Both the position numbers and the translations under genes were made by a program. DNA of 64,000 bases from Streptomyces californicus (lineage in GTDB: Bacteria > Actinomycetota > Actinomycetes > Streptomycetales > Streptomycetaceae), in contig NZ_JNZZ01000002.1 in assembly GCF_000717645.1 (NCBI RefSeq), positions 1 to 64,000 on the forward strand, given 5' to 3'. This document shows, in pieces, positions 7,786-16,276 of this stretch. The notes beneath the pieces were generated by a model, which had not been told where the DNA came from, ran no database searches, and saw only the letters and a program-made list of their open reading frames with translations. The stretch's first letter is position 1, and every line of letters starts with the position of its first letter.

Positions 7786-9491
7786 GCGGTCCCCCCGGTG
7801 CTCGGAGCGGGGAGCACCCGCAGCCGCAGCACGCTCTCGTACGGGCCGCCGTACCAGAGCGTCTGCCGCGCGGGCCGGCAGTGCTCGGCCTCGCCCACCG
7901 CGCCCGGAACGTTCGGATGCCGGTCCAGGTGGGGGAAGTTGCTGCTGGTCACGTGGACGCGCAGCCGGTGCCCGGGGGCGAAGCGCCACGCGGTGTCCCC
8001 GAGCAGCAGCTCGGCGTCGTACGGCTCGTCCGCAGGCGTGCCGTCCGCGGTCTCCAGCCTGAGGCTCGCCTCGGCCACCAGCAGCGAACGCCCGTCCGGG
8101 TGTACGTCGGTGAGCTTGGCGACGACGGCGGTGGCGGGCGCGTCCGAACCGAAGCGGAGACGCAGCCGCTGCCGGCCGACGACGTCCAGCGGTTCGGTGA
8201 GCGGCTCGGACGTGTAGAGGAGCACGTCCGGACGGGCCTCCAGGTGGGCCTGGTTGAGCGGGCCCGCCGCGAGCCGGCCGAGCTGGAGCACCCGACCGCC
8301 GTGCGAGGGCACGGGGTTCTCCGGGTCGTAGGTGAACGCGTCCTGCCCGAAGCCCTCCTGGGGAGGCTCGGGCAGCAGCCGGCCGTCCTCCTCCCCGCCC
8401 TCCGGACCCGCCAGGTACCACGGGCGGTCCACCGCCTCGGGCGGCGGCCAGCTCTCGGCGCGGTGCCAGGCGTCGTCGCCGAAGAGGAAGTACCGGACGT
8501 CACCGCCCGCCGCGTCCCCGGCGGCCTCCCCGGACGCCCGCAGATGGCGGTCGAAGAAGTCCAGGTGCAGATCGGCCAACCGGGCGCCCTGCGCGGATCC
8601 GTACGGCCCCGTGTTCACCTCGCCCTGCACCTGCGGCAGTTGGCCGGAGTGGACCCAGGGTCCGATGACCAGCTCGTGCCGCCCGGCCACCGGGTCCTGG
8701 GCGCGCATCGCCCGGTGCAGCTCGATCGTGCCGTGGGAGAACACGTCGTACCAGCCGCCCACCGAGAACGTGGGCACGCCGACCTCGCCGAGGCGGTAGT
8801 CGGCGACCGTCGCCACCTTCCCCGCGAAGATGTCCCGCAGCCGGCCGGGGAACCCCTCGAAGTCGAGGATCGTCGACAACGGCCAGCGCCGCAGAGGCAC
8901 TTCGGGCGTGGTGAGCAACTGCACGACCTCGGCGACGACCGCCCCGTCCACCGGGTCGCCCGCGGCCGCCCGGCGCTGCACCCACTCCAGCGCCGTCAGA
9001 CCGAGCCAGCTCGTGAGGTGGTCCAGCCGCAGCGCACCGCCCAACTGCTCGGCGTCGAAGGGCGCGGAGGTCGACATCGCCGGCGCGATGGCCCGCAGGT
9101 GCGGCGGCTTCTCCATCGCCGCCAGCCACTGCACGATCGCCTGGTACGAGGTGCCCGCCATGGCCACGTTCCCGTCGCACCAGGGCTGCCCGGCGGTCCA
9201 CTCGACGGTGTCGTACCCGTCCGGACCCTCCTGCGACCAGTCCAGCGGCGCCCACTCGCCCTCCGAGGCGAACCGGCCCCGGGTGTCCTGCACCACCGCC
9301 GCGTACCCCCGGTCCACGCACTGCGCCGGGGTCAGGGTGGCGAGCCCCAGCGGGGACTTGCCGTACGGCGTCCGGAAGAGGACGGCGGGTGCGGGCGGCC
9401 CCTCGGCGGGCCGCCACACATCGGCGCGCAGCACCGTTCCGTCGCGCATCTCCACCGGCACGTCGTGCTCGACGAGAGTGGTCCTGCCCAT
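7782..9491 (-). CDS. CocE/NonD-family (S15, X-Pro dipeptidyl-peptidase-like) hydrolase
   Basis: 569 residues with the two-domain CocE layout: an alpha/beta hydrolase with nucleophile in AGTSYQAIVQW (S115), an Asp in GGWYDVFSHG and His in VIGPWVHSG, then a C-terminal jelly roll from about residue 340 ending in SNFPHLDRHPNVPG. The usual GxSYxG elbow reads GTSYQA. Members hydrolyse esters such as cocaine or acyl-prolyl bonds; some act as acyltransferases or thioesterases in natural-product pathways. TGATG overlaps the preceding SDR stop. In this operon it is the most obvious candidate to release or tailor a finished acyl chain, by inference only. No signal peptide is visible, so it is cytoplasmic. 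Confidence 0.88.
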   Translation of the reverse strand: MGRTTLVEHDVPVEMRDGTVLRADVWRPAEGPPAPAVLFRTPYGKSPLGLATLTPAQCVDRGYAAVVQDTRGRFASEGEWAPLDWSQEGPDGYDTVEWTAGQPWCDGNVAMAGTSYQAIVQWLAAMEKPPHLRAIAPAMSTSAPFDAEQLGGALRLDHLTSWLGLTALEWVQRRAAAGDPVDGAVVAEVVQLLTTPEVPLRRWPLSTILDFEGFPGRLRDIFAGKVATVADYRLGEVGVPTFSVGGWYDVFSHGTIELHRAMRAQDPVAGRHELVIGPWVHSGQLPQVQGEVNTGPYGSAQGARLADLHLDFFDRHLRASGEAAGDAAGGDVRYFLFGDDAWHRAESWPPPEAVDRPWYLAGPEGGEEDGRLLPEPPQEGFGQDAFTYDPENPVPSHGGRVLQLGRLAAGPLNQAHLEARPDVLLYTSEPLTEPLDVVGRQRLRLRFGSDAPATAVVAKLTDVHPDGRSLLVAEASLRLETADGTPADEPYDAELLLGDTAWRFAPGHRLRVHVTSSNFPHLDRHPNVPGAVGEAEHCRPARQTLWYGGPYESVLRLRVLPAPSTGGTA

Positions 9492-10306
9492 CAGCGGTTC
9501 TCCTCAGCAGCCCGTCCAGCGCCCTCGGCGCGGGAGCGGTTCAGATGGCGGGTCATGGCGTCCCCGGCGGCCGCCCGGCTCGCCGTGGGTTCGACGCGGA
9601 TCAGCGGGCCGACGCTCATCCGGGCCGGCCGGTCCAGCAGCCAGGCGACGGTGTCCGCGATGTCCTCCGCGTCCAGCACCTCCTCCTCGGGGACCCCGAG
9701 ATCGGCGGGGCGGGCCGCGAGCCGGGTGGAGACCCAGCCCGGGGCGACGGTGACCGCGCGGACGCCCCGGTCGCGGTTCTCCTCGTGGATCAGCTCGGTG
9801 AGCCGGTGCACGGCGTGCTTGCTGACGCCGTAGCCGCCGCTGCCCGGCACCACCTCCGAGCCCACGCCCGAACCGATGTTCACGACCCAGCCGCAGCCGC
9901 GCTCCCGCATCCCGGGCAGCACCTCGCGGGCCAGCAGGAACGGCACGGTGAGGTTCACCCGCAGCTGCCGCTCCCAGTGCCGCTCCTCCGTCTCGTGGAC
10001 GGCGGCCAGCCGGATCGCCCCCGCACTGCACACCAGCAGCCCCACCGGCCCCAGCGCGGCGGCGGTCATGGCGACCGCGTCGGCGGGGGCGCCTTCCTCG
10101 GCCAGGTCCAGGGCGAGCGGCAGAGCGGTGCCGCCGGCCGCGCGGATCGACTCCGCGACCTCCTTCAGCTCGGCCTCGCGCCGCCCGACCAGCGCCACGG
10201 CGCTCCCGCGCGCGGCCAGCCGGCGGGCGACGGCCGCTCCGATGCCGGAGGACGCCCCGGCGACCAGCGCGACCAGGGGCGCGCCCGCTCCTCCTTCGGC
10301 GCTCAC
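9491..10306 (-). CDS. Short-chain dehydrogenase/reductase
   Basis: 271 residues with a full SDR signature: cofactor loop AGASSGIG (about 17-24), VCSAGAI in place of NNAG, VNIGSG with the catalytic Ser, YGVSK (Tyr/Lys), and PGWVSTRL after the active site. R41-R42 after the second strand (LVGRREAEL) suggest NADP(H). The tail is about 20 residues longer than FabG and basic. GTG 10306 overlaps the upstream stop as GTGA. It probably reduces a beta-keto or aldehyde intermediate. Four SDR genes in this operon imply several reductions or different stereochemistry. Confidence 0.87.
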   Translation of the reverse strand: MSAEGGAGAPLVALVAGASSGIGAAVARRLAARGSAVALVGRREAELKEVAESIRAAGGTALPLALDLAEEGAPADAVAMTAAALGPVGLLVCSAGAIRLAAVHETEERHWERQLRVNLTVPFLLAREVLPGMRERGCGWVVNIGSGVGSEVVPGSGGYGVSKHAVHRLTELIHEENRDRGVRAVTVAPGWVSTRLAARPADLGVPEEEVLDAEDIADTVAWLLDRPARMSVGPLIRVEPTASRAAAGDAMTRHLNRSRAEGAGRAAEENR

Positions 10307-11892
10307 CGGCCCTCCGCCCGGGTGCGCTCCGGCCCCGCCGGCGCCTGCTCCGGGTAGCCGGGCCGCAGCGGAGCCACGTCACCGAGGCCGAAGCCGCCGT
10401 CCGCGCGCAGCACCGCACCCGTCACCCGGGACGCCGAACCGCTCAGCAGATGGCCGAGGACGGCCGCCACCTCACGTGGTTCGCCGACCCGCCCGGCCGG
10501 AATGCGGCTGATCCAGCCGCGCCGGTGCTCGGGGCCCGCCGCGTCGCCCATCGGCGTCTCGATGATGCCGGGGGCCACGCAGTTGGCGCGGATGCCGTGG
10601 CGGGCCACCGAGACCGCGAGACAGCGGATGTACTGCGCCATCGCCGCCTTGCTCGCCCCGTAGTACTCCAGACCGGCGACCGGGCTGAGCGTGGAGCTGA
10701 CCGAGGAGACCCCGACCACCGCGCCGGGCATCCGCTCGTCCCGCCAGCGGGCCGTGAGGTACTCGGTGACCGCGACGAAGCTGTGCAGGTTTACCGCGAA
10801 CGTCCGGGCGGCGGACGCGGGGTCGCCGCCGACCGCGCTGAAGCCGAGGTGTCCGGCCGCGTACAGCAGCGAGTTCACCCCGTCGGCCGTCTTCCAGGCG
10901 CGTTCACCGAGCGACGCGGCGTCCTCGGGGTCGGAGAGGTCGCAGCGCAGGGTCCACGCCCGTCGGCCCGCCTCCTCGATCTCGGCGGCCACCTCCTCCA
11001 GCGCCCCGGTCCGGCGGGCGGCCAGCACCACGTCCGCGCCGCGCCCCGCCAGGTGCAGCGCGGCGGCCCGTCCGATACCGCTGCTGGCCCCCGCCACCAG
11101 GACCGTGTGGCCCAGCAGGTCCGGGCCGCCGACCGGTTCCGGGGCGGGCTGCTGCGCCGGGGCGCTCCGCGGCGCCGGGACGGCGGCGGGCGGGCCCGCC
11201 GGCAGCGACGGGATCTGGCCGAGACCCGCGCCGCCGTCGACCGGGAGGGTCTCCCCGACCAGGTACGAGCACCCCTCGGAGACCAGGAAGCCCACGGTGG
11301 CGGCCACGTCCGCGACCGTGGTGGCCCGGCGCTGCACCAGGTAGCGCAGCAGCCCGGCCTCGGCGACGGGCGCGAGCAGGTGGCCCAGACCGGGGGAGTA
11401 GCCGGTGACCACGGTGTTGCCGACGACGCCGCGCCCGGCGACCTCGGTGACCAGGTGCTGCCACCAGGCCCGGTCGGCGGCGAGCCGGGCGTGCCGGTCG
11501 GGGTCCGTCCCGGCGTGCGTCTCGCCCGTCGCGTCGGTCACCAGGACCAGACGGCCCCGGCCCGCCGCGGCCATCGCCAGGGCGGCGGCCCGGACGCGCT
11601 CGCGGTCCAGGCCCGGCGAGCGCTCCGCGCCGTACGCCTCCTCGCCCAGCAGCAGCGCGCAGTAGGCGGCGGCCTGGCCTGAGCCCGGAGCCCCGGCGGC
11701 GACGGGCGTCCCGGCCGTTCCGGCCGCCACGGGGGTCAGGCCGACGGCGGCCAGCGCGTCGAGGAGGGCGTCGGCCGACGTGCCCGGGGCCCCGGCGGTG
11801 TCGACGACCACCCGGGCGCCGACCGGCGTCCGCGGCGCGTCCCCCGGCCCGGCCGTCCCGGACCGTGGTGCCGTGTCGTGTACATGGGTCAT
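10303..11892 (-). CDS. Fusion of a degenerate SDR and an active SDR
   Basis: 529 residues carrying two SDR units. The N-terminal half (about 25-240) has the strand order and the typical C-terminal ending GETLPVDGG, but its cofactor loop reads AGAPGTSAD instead of TGxxxGIG and the YxxxK pair is gone. It should not be an active reductase. A Pro/Ala linker (about 240-275) leads to a canonical SDR with AGASSGIGRAAA, VSSVSS, YYGASK and PGIIETPM. The pseudo-half may act as a scaffold or acyl-binding partner, as with other inactive SDR halves. ATG 11892 overlaps the upstream KS stop (ATGA). It reads as one open frame with no sign of a frameshift join. Confidence 0.86.
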   Translation of the reverse strand: MTHVHDTAPRSGTAGPGDAPRTPVGARVVVDTAGAPGTSADALLDALAAVGLTPVAAGTAGTPVAAGAPGSGQAAAYCALLLGEEAYGAERSPGLDRERVRAAALAMAAAGRGRLVLVTDATGETHAGTDPDRHARLAADRAWWQHLVTEVAGRGVVGNTVVTGYSPGLGHLLAPVAEAGLLRYLVQRRATTVADVAATVGFLVSEGCSYLVGETLPVDGGAGLGQIPSLPAGPPAAVPAPRSAPAQQPAPEPVGGPDLLGHTVLVAGASSGIGRAAALHLAGRGADVVLAARRTGALEEVAAEIEEAGRRAWTLRCDLSDPEDAASLGERAWKTADGVNSLLYAAGHLGFSAVGGDPASAARTFAVNLHSFVAVTEYLTARWRDERMPGAVVGVSSVSSTLSPVAGLEYYGASKAAMAQYIRCLAVSVARHGIRANCVAPGIIETPMGDAAGPEHRRGWISRIPAGRVGEPREVAAVLGHLLSGSASRVTGAVLRADGGFGLGDVAPLRPGYPEQAPAGPERTRAEGR

Positions 11893-13169
11893 GGCAAGTC
11901 GCCACCTTCGTATTCGATGAGCATGCTGGTGGCGTCGCCGCCCGCCCCGGAGGCGAGCACCAGCGCGCTGTCGCCATCGGTCTCCAGGCCGCCCGCGAGC
12001 ACCGGTTCGCCCGGCAGGCCCGCGTACGGCTTCGTGGTGTTGGCGCTCGGGGCGATGCGGCCGTGGCGCAGCATGAGGAGGCTGCCGACGAGCTTGACCA
12101 GGCCGCCCGTCCCGGCGACGTGCCCGAAGACCGCCTCCTGGTTGGTCAGCAGCAGCTCGCCGCCGTACCCGGCCGCCTGCCGCACCCCGGCCAGCGCCTC
12201 GCACAGGTGGTCCTCGACGAACCGGTTGCCGTCCGCGTAGTCGTTGACGAACGCGAGGTCGCCCAGACCGCGCCCGGCCGACGCGAGGGTCGCCAGCACG
12301 TCGCCCACCACGTTGCCGGGCGGCCCGGTCGCCACGGTGGAGGGGCCGTTGGAGCGCGAGGTGCGCAGATGGGCCCGGTGCAGCAGCCCCGGACGGTCCC
12401 CGGTGGCGGCCGGGTTCTCCAGGACCACGGCGAGCGCGCCCTCCCCGGTGGCGTTGCCGGTCTGGATCTCGTCGTGCGGCCGGACGTCGGCGGGATCGTC
12501 CGAGAGGGACGAGGCGCGGTAGCCGCTGCGCCCGGTGTGGCTGGTGCCGGCGACGAACACCGGGTCCACGGTGGTGTCCACGCCGACGACGACCGCCCGG
12601 TCGATGTCCCCGCAGCGGAACATCTGCTGCACCAGGTGCAGCGTCCGCAGCGCCACGTTGCAGGAGCCCGCCACGCTCAGCGTCTGGCACGGCAGTTGAA
12701 GCCCGGAGGCGACGGTGCCGATCACGCTGGGCGGCGTGCCGTTGAGCCAGTACTCCATGCCGAGCGCGGCGACGCCCTCGGCATGCGCCCGCCTGTAGTA
12801 GCGCTCGGTCTCGGGGAAGGCGAACTGGAGCGAGCAGGCGACCAGCGCCGTGCGCTCGGGATCGAGGTCGGCGGCGGTGAGGCCGGCGTGCTCCAGGGCG
12901 CGGTGGACCGCGCCCGTCGCCATCAGCCCGGCGCGCGAGGAGCGGCGGATCTGCCGCTCGGACAGCGGGAGTTCCCGCTCCGGATCCCAGCCCTCGACCG
13001 TTCCGGCGATGCGGAGGGGGAGTTCGGGATGGGCGTACGGGGAGAGGCAGCTGACCCCGTCGCGCACCACGCGCCAGAAGGTCTCCGCATCGGTGCAGGC
13101 GCGGCCGTCCGGGCCCGGGAGGACGAACCCGGCGCCGGCGAGGCGCAGCAGCGGGGTCTCAGCGGGCAT
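11889..13169 (-). CDS. KAS II-like protein 1, catalytic Cys kept but HGTGT His replaced
   Basis: 426 residues of the thiolase-fold FabF/KS family. Cys170 (AGSCNVAL) lies 17 residues before the conserved GD, the FabF spacing, so the nucleophile is retained. The first active-site His (FabF H303, VNAHGT) is Tyr311 (VNDYADGN), and the second (FabF H340) is kept as His350 (FGHVAGTGG). Loss of the HGTGT His is the hallmark of non-elongating KS0 domains in trans-AT PKSs, which transfer acyl groups without decarboxylative condensation. It is encoded next to a similar KS with an 11-bp overlap, a layout like KSalpha/KSbeta, yet both keep Cys. The pair probably forms a heterodimer (inference). Confidence 0.85.
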   Translation of the reverse strand: MPAETPLLRLAGAGFVLPGPDGRACTDAETFWRVVRDGVSCLSPYAHPELPLRIAGTVEGWDPERELPLSERQIRRSSRAGLMATGAVHRALEHAGLTAADLDPERTALVACSLQFAFPETERYYRRAHAEGVAALGMEYWLNGTPPSVIGTVASGLQLPCQTLSVAGSCNVALRTLHLVQQMFRCGDIDRAVVVGVDTTVDPVFVAGTSHTGRSGYRASSLSDDPADVRPHDEIQTGNATGEGALAVVLENPAATGDRPGLLHRAHLRTSRSNGPSTVATGPPGNVVGDVLATLASAGRGLGDLAFVNDYADGNRFVEDHLCEALAGVRQAAGYGGELLLTNQEAVFGHVAGTGGLVKLVGSLLMLRHGRIAPSANTTKPYAGLPGEPVLAGGLETDGDSALVLASGAGGDATSMLIEYEGGDLP

Positions 13170-14547
13170 CGCCGCCTCCCAGCAGCAGTGCGCTGTTGAC
13201 CCCGCCCACCTGGTAGTTGAAGCTCAGCGCCCGGTCGAACTCCAGGGCGCGGGTCTTCGTCCCCGGCACCGGGTCGAACGAGCAGACCGGCGAGGGGTCC
13301 GTGCAGTTGGCGGTGGGGCAGACCTCGCCCTCGCGCATCATCATCAGCGTCAGCGCCGTGCCCAGGTTGCCGAGCGGCGCGCCGCTGTGGCCGAAGCACG
13401 CCTCCTGCGAACTCACCAGCACCTGGCCGGACTTCTCGCCCCACAGCGAGCGCACGGCGTTGGACTCGATCCGCGTGAACAGCGCGTCGCCCTCACCGCC
13501 CCCGTTGACGTACGGGACGCGTCCCAGCGAGGTGTGGTCGCCCAGGGCGCGGCGGGCCGCCTCCGCGAGCCCCGTACCGCCGGTGTCGATGGCGACCGCG
13601 CTGTTCAGCCCGGAGCGGGTGGTGGCCTGGCCGAGGACCGCCCCGTGGGAGCGGGCGCCGCGGGCCGCGGCGTGCGCGCGGCTCTCCAGGATCAGGGTCA
13701 CCGAGCCGTCCCCGTAGTTCATGCAGTCGCCCGCCGTGTCGTACGGGCGCATCGGCCGGTCGTGGCGGGGCGCGGCCGGCGGGTCGTCGTTGTGCCGTAC
13801 GACGACGGCCTCCCGCTCGACGACCTCCCGCAACCGGTGGCCGTGCAGCACCCGTTCGGTGTCGAAGCGGTCCACCCCGGTGACGACGACGAGGTCGCTC
13901 TGCCCGGAGGCGATCATCGTGCGGGCGATCCCGAGGAGCACCGAGGAGGAGGCGCAGCCGCAGCTCACCGTGTAGTTGGCGCCGGTGGAGCCGAGCAACG
14001 CGGCCTGTACCGGGCCGACATCGCTCGACGTGCCCGCCACCAGGAGCCGTACGAAAAGGGACTTGGCGTCTTTGGGGCTGATCGTCGCCGGATCGGCGTC
14101 GTGCCAGGCGCGGTAGCTGTCGTAGTTGCTGTCCACCCCGGCGCGCGCGGTCAGCACGTCCGCACCGCGCAACGCCCCCGCCGCGTGGTCGAGTCCGGCG
14201 TCCCGGCAGGCTTCGACCAGCGAGACGAGACCGTAGAGGTGGACGTCGGCGTAGCTGCGCAGATAGCGGGACGGGATGTCGGGCAGCAGCTCCCCGAACG
14301 CCTCCCGTGCCCCGCGGACGGTGCCGTGGTGGAAGCCGTCGCGTTCGACGTGGCTGGCGCCGGTGGCGGCGGTCGCCCACACCTGCCCGGCCGTGCGCAC
14401 CGGCTCGTCGCCCGCGCCGGGCAGGCAGAAGCCCATGCCGGTGACCAGCGCGTCCCGTGGCCCGGGGGCCCAGGGGCGCGCCGCCGGGGCGAGCAGCCGC
14501 TCGGGCGTGGGGGCCGCGTCCCGCTCCTGGCCGTACTCCTCGCTCAC
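13159..14547 (-). CDS. KAS II-like protein 2, catalytic Cys kept but HGTGT His replaced
   Basis: 462 residues, KS fold. About 30 extra N-terminal residues precede DALVTGMGFCLPGAG. The nucleophile is Cys198 (SCGCASSSVLLG), with the correct 17-residue distance to the following Gly. The first His position holds Gly350 (VNGGGEGD), while the second His is kept as His387 (FGHSGAP). Both halves of this KS pair thus lack the same residue needed for malonyl decarboxylation. The sequence SFNYQVGGVNSALLL near the end is the usual FGGxN region. GTG 14547 has GGGGG upstream and overlaps the SDR stop as GTGA. Possible roles are acyl transfer, chain-length gating or ester/amide formation; an aromatic type II PKS minimal set is unlikely because no ACP is present. 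Confidence 0.85.
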   Translation of the reverse strand: MSEEYGQERDAAPTPERLLAPAARPWAPGPRDALVTGMGFCLPGAGDEPVRTAGQVWATAATGASHVERDGFHHGTVRGAREAFGELLPDIPSRYLRSYADVHLYGLVSLVEACRDAGLDHAAGALRGADVLTARAGVDSNYDSYRAWHDADPATISPKDAKSLFVRLLVAGTSSDVGPVQAALLGSTGANYTVSCGCASSSVLLGIARTMIASGQSDLVVVTGVDRFDTERVLHGHRLREVVEREAVVVRHNDDPPAAPRHDRPMRPYDTAGDCMNYGDGSVTLILESRAHAAARGARSHGAVLGQATTRSGLNSAVAIDTGGTGLAEAARRALGDHTSLGRVPYVNGGGEGDALFTRIESNAVRSLWGEKSGQVLVSSQEACFGHSGAPLGNLGTALTLMMMREGEVCPTANCTDPSPVCSFDPVPGTKTRALEFDRALSFNYQVGGVNSALLLGGGDAR

Positions 14548-15368
14548 AGAGCCCCCGCATCCACGTTGACGGCCTGGCCGGTCATCCCCCCGGAGAGGTC
14601 CGAGAGCAGGAACAGCACCTGGGCCGCGATCTCCTCCGGGCGCACCAGACGGCGCAGGATGGTGCTGTTGACCGCCCGCTTGAGGTACCGCTCCCAGGTC
14701 AGGTCCGGCGGACCGTGGTGCTTGGCGATGGCGGCCATGAACGGGTCGCCGTACCGCTCCCCGTCCGTGGCGGCCGGGCTGTCGGTGAGCCCGGGGCAGA
14801 CCGCGTTGACCCGCACGCCGAAGGCGCCCAGCTCGGAGGCGAGCGCCTGCGTCATCCCGTTGAGCCCGAACTTCGAGGCGCAGTAGGAGGTGTTGGCGGG
14901 CAGCCCGCGCTTTCCGGCGATGGAGGAGACCATCACGATGTTGCCCTCGCGGCGCTCCATCATCCCCGGCACGATCGCCCGCGCGACCCGGAACGCCCCC
15001 AGCAGGTTGATGTCGAGGGTGGCCATCCACTGGTCCTCGTCCTGGTCGCACAGGAACGCCTGGTTGCGGGCCTCGCCCGCGCAGTGCACCAGCCGGTCGA
15101 TCGGGCCGAGTCGCTCCTCGGCCTCACGGACGGCGGCGCGCACGCTGTCGGCGTCGGTGAGGTCGCCGGGGACCGCCACCGCGCGCCCGCCGTCCGCCTC
15201 GATACGTTCGGCGAGCAGCCGCAGCTCCTTCTCGCTGCGGGCCATGAGCGCCACACGGGAGCCGTGCGCGGCGAGCATCGTCGCCAGGACGGCGCCGATG
15301 CCGCTGCTGGCGCCGGTCAGGAAGGTGGTCCTGCCTTCGAGCAGGGTGGGTGCGAAGCCGCTGGTCAT
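14544..15368 (-). CDS. Short-chain dehydrogenase/reductase (FabG-like)
   Basis: 274 residues with all SDR landmarks: TGASSGIGAVLA, VHCAGEA (NNAG equivalent), VSSIAG, YCASKFG and PGLTDSPA, and the terminal GGMTGQAVNVDAGAL. MARSEKEL after the second strand suits NADP(H). The loop after PG (DGERYGDPFMAAIAKHHG) is long and probably shapes an acyl pocket. ATG 15368 overlaps the next SDR stop as ATGA. It is likely a beta-ketoacyl reductase of the operon. Whether its substrate is CoA- or ACP-bound cannot be read from sequence. Confidence 0.88.
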   Translation of the reverse strand: MTSGFAPTLLEGRTTFLTGASSGIGAVLATMLAAHGSRVALMARSEKELRLLAERIEADGGRAVAVPGDLTDADSVRAAVREAEERLGPIDRLVHCAGEARNQAFLCDQDEDQWMATLDINLLGAFRVARAIVPGMMERREGNIVMVSSIAGKRGLPANTSYCASKFGLNGMTQALASELGAFGVRVNAVCPGLTDSPAATDGERYGDPFMAAIAKHHGPPDLTWERYLKRAVNSTILRRLVRPEEIAAQVLFLLSDLSGGMTGQAVNVDAGAL

Positions 15369-16276
15369 GCTGTGTTCTCCGCTTTCTCGGGGAGGTCCGC
15401 CGTCGCGGCCGTCGTACGGGTCTCGGTGTCCGGGCCGGCCGGGGGCAGGACGCGGGCGGGCAGCCCGCCCGCGTCGACCTCCAGCACGGTGCCGGTCACC
15501 GAGGGGTTGTCGGCGGCGAAGGCGACCGCCTCCGCCACGTCCCTCTCGTCGCACCAGCGGCGCAGCGGCACATGGCGACGCAGGTCCGCCATGTAGGCCG
15601 CGTGCCGCTCGCTCGCCGCCGAACGGCGGCGCAGCGCCTCGCCGTCGACGACTCCGGGGGCCACCGCGCTGACCCGGATGCCGTACTCGCCCAGCTCGGT
15701 CGCCCAGGTGCGGGTGAGCGCCTCCACCCCGGACTTGGCCGCGCAGTACGCCGACTGGCCGTACGCGCCCCGGCGCACGGTGGAGGAGATGTTGACGATC
15801 GCGCCGGGCGTGCCGGCGGCCAGCATCGCCTGCGCGGCGTGCCGGCCGACCAGGAAGGTGCCGGTGAGCAGCGAGGTCACCACCCGCTCGAAGTCCTCGA
15901 GCGGATGCGGGGAGAGCAGCGGCGGTCCGTCGGGCCGCTCCCTGACGCTCACCAGGCGGCGGGAGAAGTTGTTGCCCGCGTTGTTGACGCAGAGGCCCAG
16001 CGGCGGGGCCTCCACGGCCAAGTGGTCGAAGAGCCCGGCCACCGACTCCTCGTCGGTGACGTCCGCCCGTACGGCGTGCAGGGCGATCCCGTCGTCCGCC
16101 GCGGCCTTCACGGCGGCGTCCAGGCTGTCCGGGTCACGCCCGCAGATCACGGTGTGCCATCCAGCGCCGGCGAGATGGCGGGCGATGGCCGAACCGAGCC
16201 CCCGGCTTCCCCCGGTGACCAGGGCGGCACCCCGAACGGCGCTGCCTCGTAGAGATGATGACGGTTGATCAGACAC
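15365..16276 (-). CDS. Short-chain dehydrogenase/reductase
   Basis: 303 residues, SDR fold: TGGSRGLGSAIA, VNNAGNNFSR, ISSTVRRG, YCAAKSG, then PGVVDGEALRRR and a VDAGGLPARV end followed by about 25 acidic, flexible residues. CGRDPDSL after strand 2 leaves cofactor preference open. The insertion between NNAG and the active Ser (RERPDGPPLLSPHPLED) is unusual and may cover the substrate site. GTG 16276 lies 8 nt inside the end of the KAS III gene. It is the fourth active SDR domain encoded by the operon. Confidence 0.87.
   Translation of the reverse strand: MSDQPSSSLRGSAVRGAALVTGGSRGLGSAIARHLAGAGWHTVICGRDPDSLDAAVKAAADDGIALHAVRADVTDEESVAGLFDHLAVEAPPLGLCVNNAGNNFSRRLVSVRERPDGPPLLSPHPLEDFERVVTSLLTGTFLVGRHAAQAMLAAGTPGAIVNISSTVRRGAYGQSAYCAAKSGVEALTRTWATELGEYGIRVSAVAPGVVDGEALRRRSAASERHAAYMADLRRHVPLRRWCDERDVAEAVAFAADNPSVTGTVLEVDAGGLPARVLPPAGPDTETRTTAATADLPEKAENTA

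Noticed and set aside
11889..14547. Aromatic type II PKS minimal set (KSalpha/CLF)
   Set aside because: Both proteins keep the nucleophile Cys, neither has the CLF Gln, and no ACP, cyclase or aromatase genes are present.
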